A stretch of 14,177 nucleotides of DNA from an uncultured Oscillospiraceae bacterium (GTDB lineage: Bacteria; Bacillota; Clostridia; Oscillospirales; Ruminococcaceae), in assembly GCA_900547455.1 (NCBI GenBank), contig URGV01000047.1, positions 1-14,177 on the forward strand, written 5' to 3'. The position numbers were made by a program, and so were the translations under genes. Of this stretch, positions 13,431 to 14,177 are shown piece by piece. Under the pieces are notes generated by a model. It did not search any database, was not told where the DNA came from, and saw only the letters and a list, made by a program, of their open reading frames with translations. Each line of letters opens with the position of its first letter. Position 1 is the first letter of the stretch.

Positions 13431-13888
13431 TTCGGCACCTGTAATCCCCGCGCCACGGTTTGAAAGTAGCCGGTGTTCCCCCGATAGAGCTCCAGGAGAA
13501 AGAAATGCCAATTGCATCACTGTGTCAAAGTGGCAAATCCAGCTGGGTTAGTGCCGCTACCCCCTATCGAGGGGGTGCGGCTTGCCGCAGGGGGAGCGAA
13601 GCATCCCCCTCGGGGGTTCAGGGGGATACCCCCTGACACGCCTTTGGTGACTTTCGTCGTGAAACGAAAGTCACCCGGGTGCCGAGCATGGCAAGGCCAT
13701 GCTCTCGCGGAGCGCCCGCTCAAGGGGAGAGCAGAGGGGCAACGCCCCTCGCATATTCGGGGTATGCAGGGGCCTTGCCCCTGCTCCAGCTCCCCCGGGG
13801 AGACGCAGTCCCCCCTTCACCTATACCCCGAAACGAACAAAAAGTTGCATCCCAACGTGCAACCGAACAGAAAGAAAAATAAAAAAAG

Positions 13889-13926
13889 AGGAGGCCCTCC
13901 CTGCCTGTTTGGGGGAGAGCCTCTTT
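13889..13926. terminator. Terminator-like hairpin, strongest on minus strand
   Basis: GAGGC (13891-13895) pairs with GCCTC (13919-13923) and CTCCC (13897-13901) with GGGAG (13913-13917), with one mismatch between. On the minus strand it is followed by TCCTCTTTTTTTATTTTT, a strong T-run; on the plus strand only by TTT. It would stop transcripts entering from the right. Confidence 0.6.
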
Positions 13927-13976
13927 GCATGTTGCGTCTGACGACACATCAGCATGTTCCGTCAAACGCAACATGC
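13927..13976. repeat. Long inverted repeat ahead of the RNA gene
   Basis: GCATGTTGCGT (13927-13937) is perfectly complementary to ACGCAACATGC (13966-13976). One base further in, TGACG (13939-13943) pairs with CGTCA (13960-13964). The loop also contains CATGTT. It has no T-run, so it may be an operator or a structured RNA element rather than a terminator. It sits 30 bases before the promoter at 14007. Confidence 0.65.
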
Positions 13977-14006
13977 GATCCGGGAAAAATAATTGTCCCG
14001 CAGCTC

Positions 14007-14035
14007 TTGAAAATTGCTGGAAAATCTGTTATAAT
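14007..14035 (+). promoter_or_regulatory. Strong promoter of the tRNA-like gene
   Basis: TTGAAA (14007-14012), 17 bp, TATAAT (14030-14035), with TG one base before the -10 (TGTTATAAT). This is close to ideal and typical of stable RNA genes. A start near 14042 leaves about 24 nt before the mature RNA. Confidence 0.8.
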
Positions 14036-14065
14036 TACTAAGCTTGATTGCATTCATTGAAATCT

Positions 14066-14177
14066 GGAGACGTATCGAAGTGGTCGTAACGAGAACGACT
14101 CGAAATCATGTTTCCACTTTGCAAGTCCAAACTGCCGAAAAGCCAGTAACCATGCGGGTTTGCGGGCAAGTTCAAAT
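14066..14177 (+). tRNA. tRNA-Ser-like RNA with CGA anticodon loop, truncated by window end, unusually long variable region
   Basis: GGAGACG (14066-14072) suits a serine tRNA acceptor strand, followed by TA and a class II D-arm (TCG at 14075-14077, CGA at 14090-14092, loop with GTGGTC). The loop CTCGAAA (14099-14105) would give anticodon CGA. TTCAAAT (14171-14177) looks like a T-loop preceded by GCAAG. Two things are wrong for a normal tRNA. The anticodon stem AACGA/TCATG has two mismatches, although skipping AT gives a perfect TCGTT. The variable region would be about 55 nt (14111-14165), against at most about 25 in known tRNA-Ser. GCAAGTCCAAA (14121-14131) nearly repeats GCAAGTTCAAA (14166-14176), 45 bases apart, so an insertion or duplication is possible. 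The 3' half of the acceptor lies beyond the window. Confidence 0.4.

Larger units (their letters stand above)
12879..13784. repeat. Giant imperfect inverted repeat, about 0.9 kb, iteron core
   Basis: Matching inverted blocks lie at equal distance from a centre near 13336. GGGGCT-type hairpins: 12879-12893 and 13766-13784. GAGGGGC hairpins: 12911-12929 and 13734-13750. GTGGGCC hairpin 12972-12990 and GAGCATGGC hairpin 13684-13704. A 12-bp stem with 6-nt loop: 12997-13026 and 13646-13675. ACCAAAGGCGTG 13024-13035 and its complement 13637-13648. A 15-base block GATTTGCCACTTTGA 13133-13147 and complement 13525-13539. A perfect 18-base block TTTCAAACCGTGGCGCGG 13208-13225 and complement 13448-13465. 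The spacers between the last four blocks agree to within one base (97/97 and 60/59 nt). No credible protein gene lies inside. It starts right after the fucosidase stop codon. Confidence 0.85.

Noticed and set aside
12879..13784. Insertion sequence with transposase
   Set aside because: No transposase motif in any frame; the element is entirely non-coding.
13512..14060. A 182-codon plus-strand open frame across the right arm of the giant repeat
   Set aside because: No ribosome binding site, low-complexity Pro/Gly/Arg content, and it runs through hairpins, a terminator and the promoter of the RNA gene. It is open only because the DNA is GC-rich.

Overview
The window looks like chromosomal DNA of a fairly GC-rich anaerobic Firmicute, most likely a gut Clostridia member of the Oscillospiraceae/Ruminococcaceae type. 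The basis is strong AGGAGG ribosome binding sites, sigma-A-like promoters, HemW and a membrane-anchored D-Ala-D-Ala carboxypeptidase, a DUF1667 protein and an intracellular GH29 fucosidase. The organism is inferred from gene families only.

Layout. Bases 1-117 hold one arm of a hairpin-rich repeat and a possible terminator. A sigma-54 (rpoN-like) gene with degenerate DNA-contact motifs lies on the minus strand (118-1503), divergent from a zinc-ribbon, single-pass membrane protein with a large predicted extracellular domain (1845-3779). After a terminator come hemW (3912-5024) and a D-2-hydroxyacid dehydrogenase (5136-6098), each with its own promoter. Bases 6090-6420 hold an array of 27-nt hairpin units and a second hairpin repeat. 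Next are a lipoprotein (6450-7082) and an AT-rich island with a 39-residue secreted peptide gene and an aborted reading frame (7228-7398), two terminators and a run of four hairpins. On the minus strand, a D-Ala-D-Ala carboxypeptidase (8189-9730) and a DUF1667 protein (7801-8160) probably form an operon. Divergent from them are a metallophosphoesterase, a TM1586-type nitroreductase and a GH29 alpha-L-fucosidase (10000-12863), all on the plus strand.

From 12864 to the end there is no credible protein gene. Bases about 12879-13784 form one very large imperfect inverted repeat centred near 13336. Its two arms keep equal spacing of matching blocks. Its middle carries 9-bp-period TGACACA iterons around an AT-rich core, which looks like a replication origin or the non-coding body of a mobile element. 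Local hairpins inside the arms change sequence between copies but stay self-complementary. Beyond it lie a terminator-like hairpin, a long inverted repeat, a strong promoter and a tRNA-Ser-like RNA gene cut by the window end.

How the genes work together: most are independent housekeeping or metabolic units (heme delivery, hydroxyacid redox, peptidoglycan trimming, fucose release). The unusual material is (a) the altered sigma-54, (b) three families of intergenic repeats whose stems vary with compensation, and (c) the iteron-bearing giant inverted repeat. All coordinates and pairings were read by eye; no searches were run.
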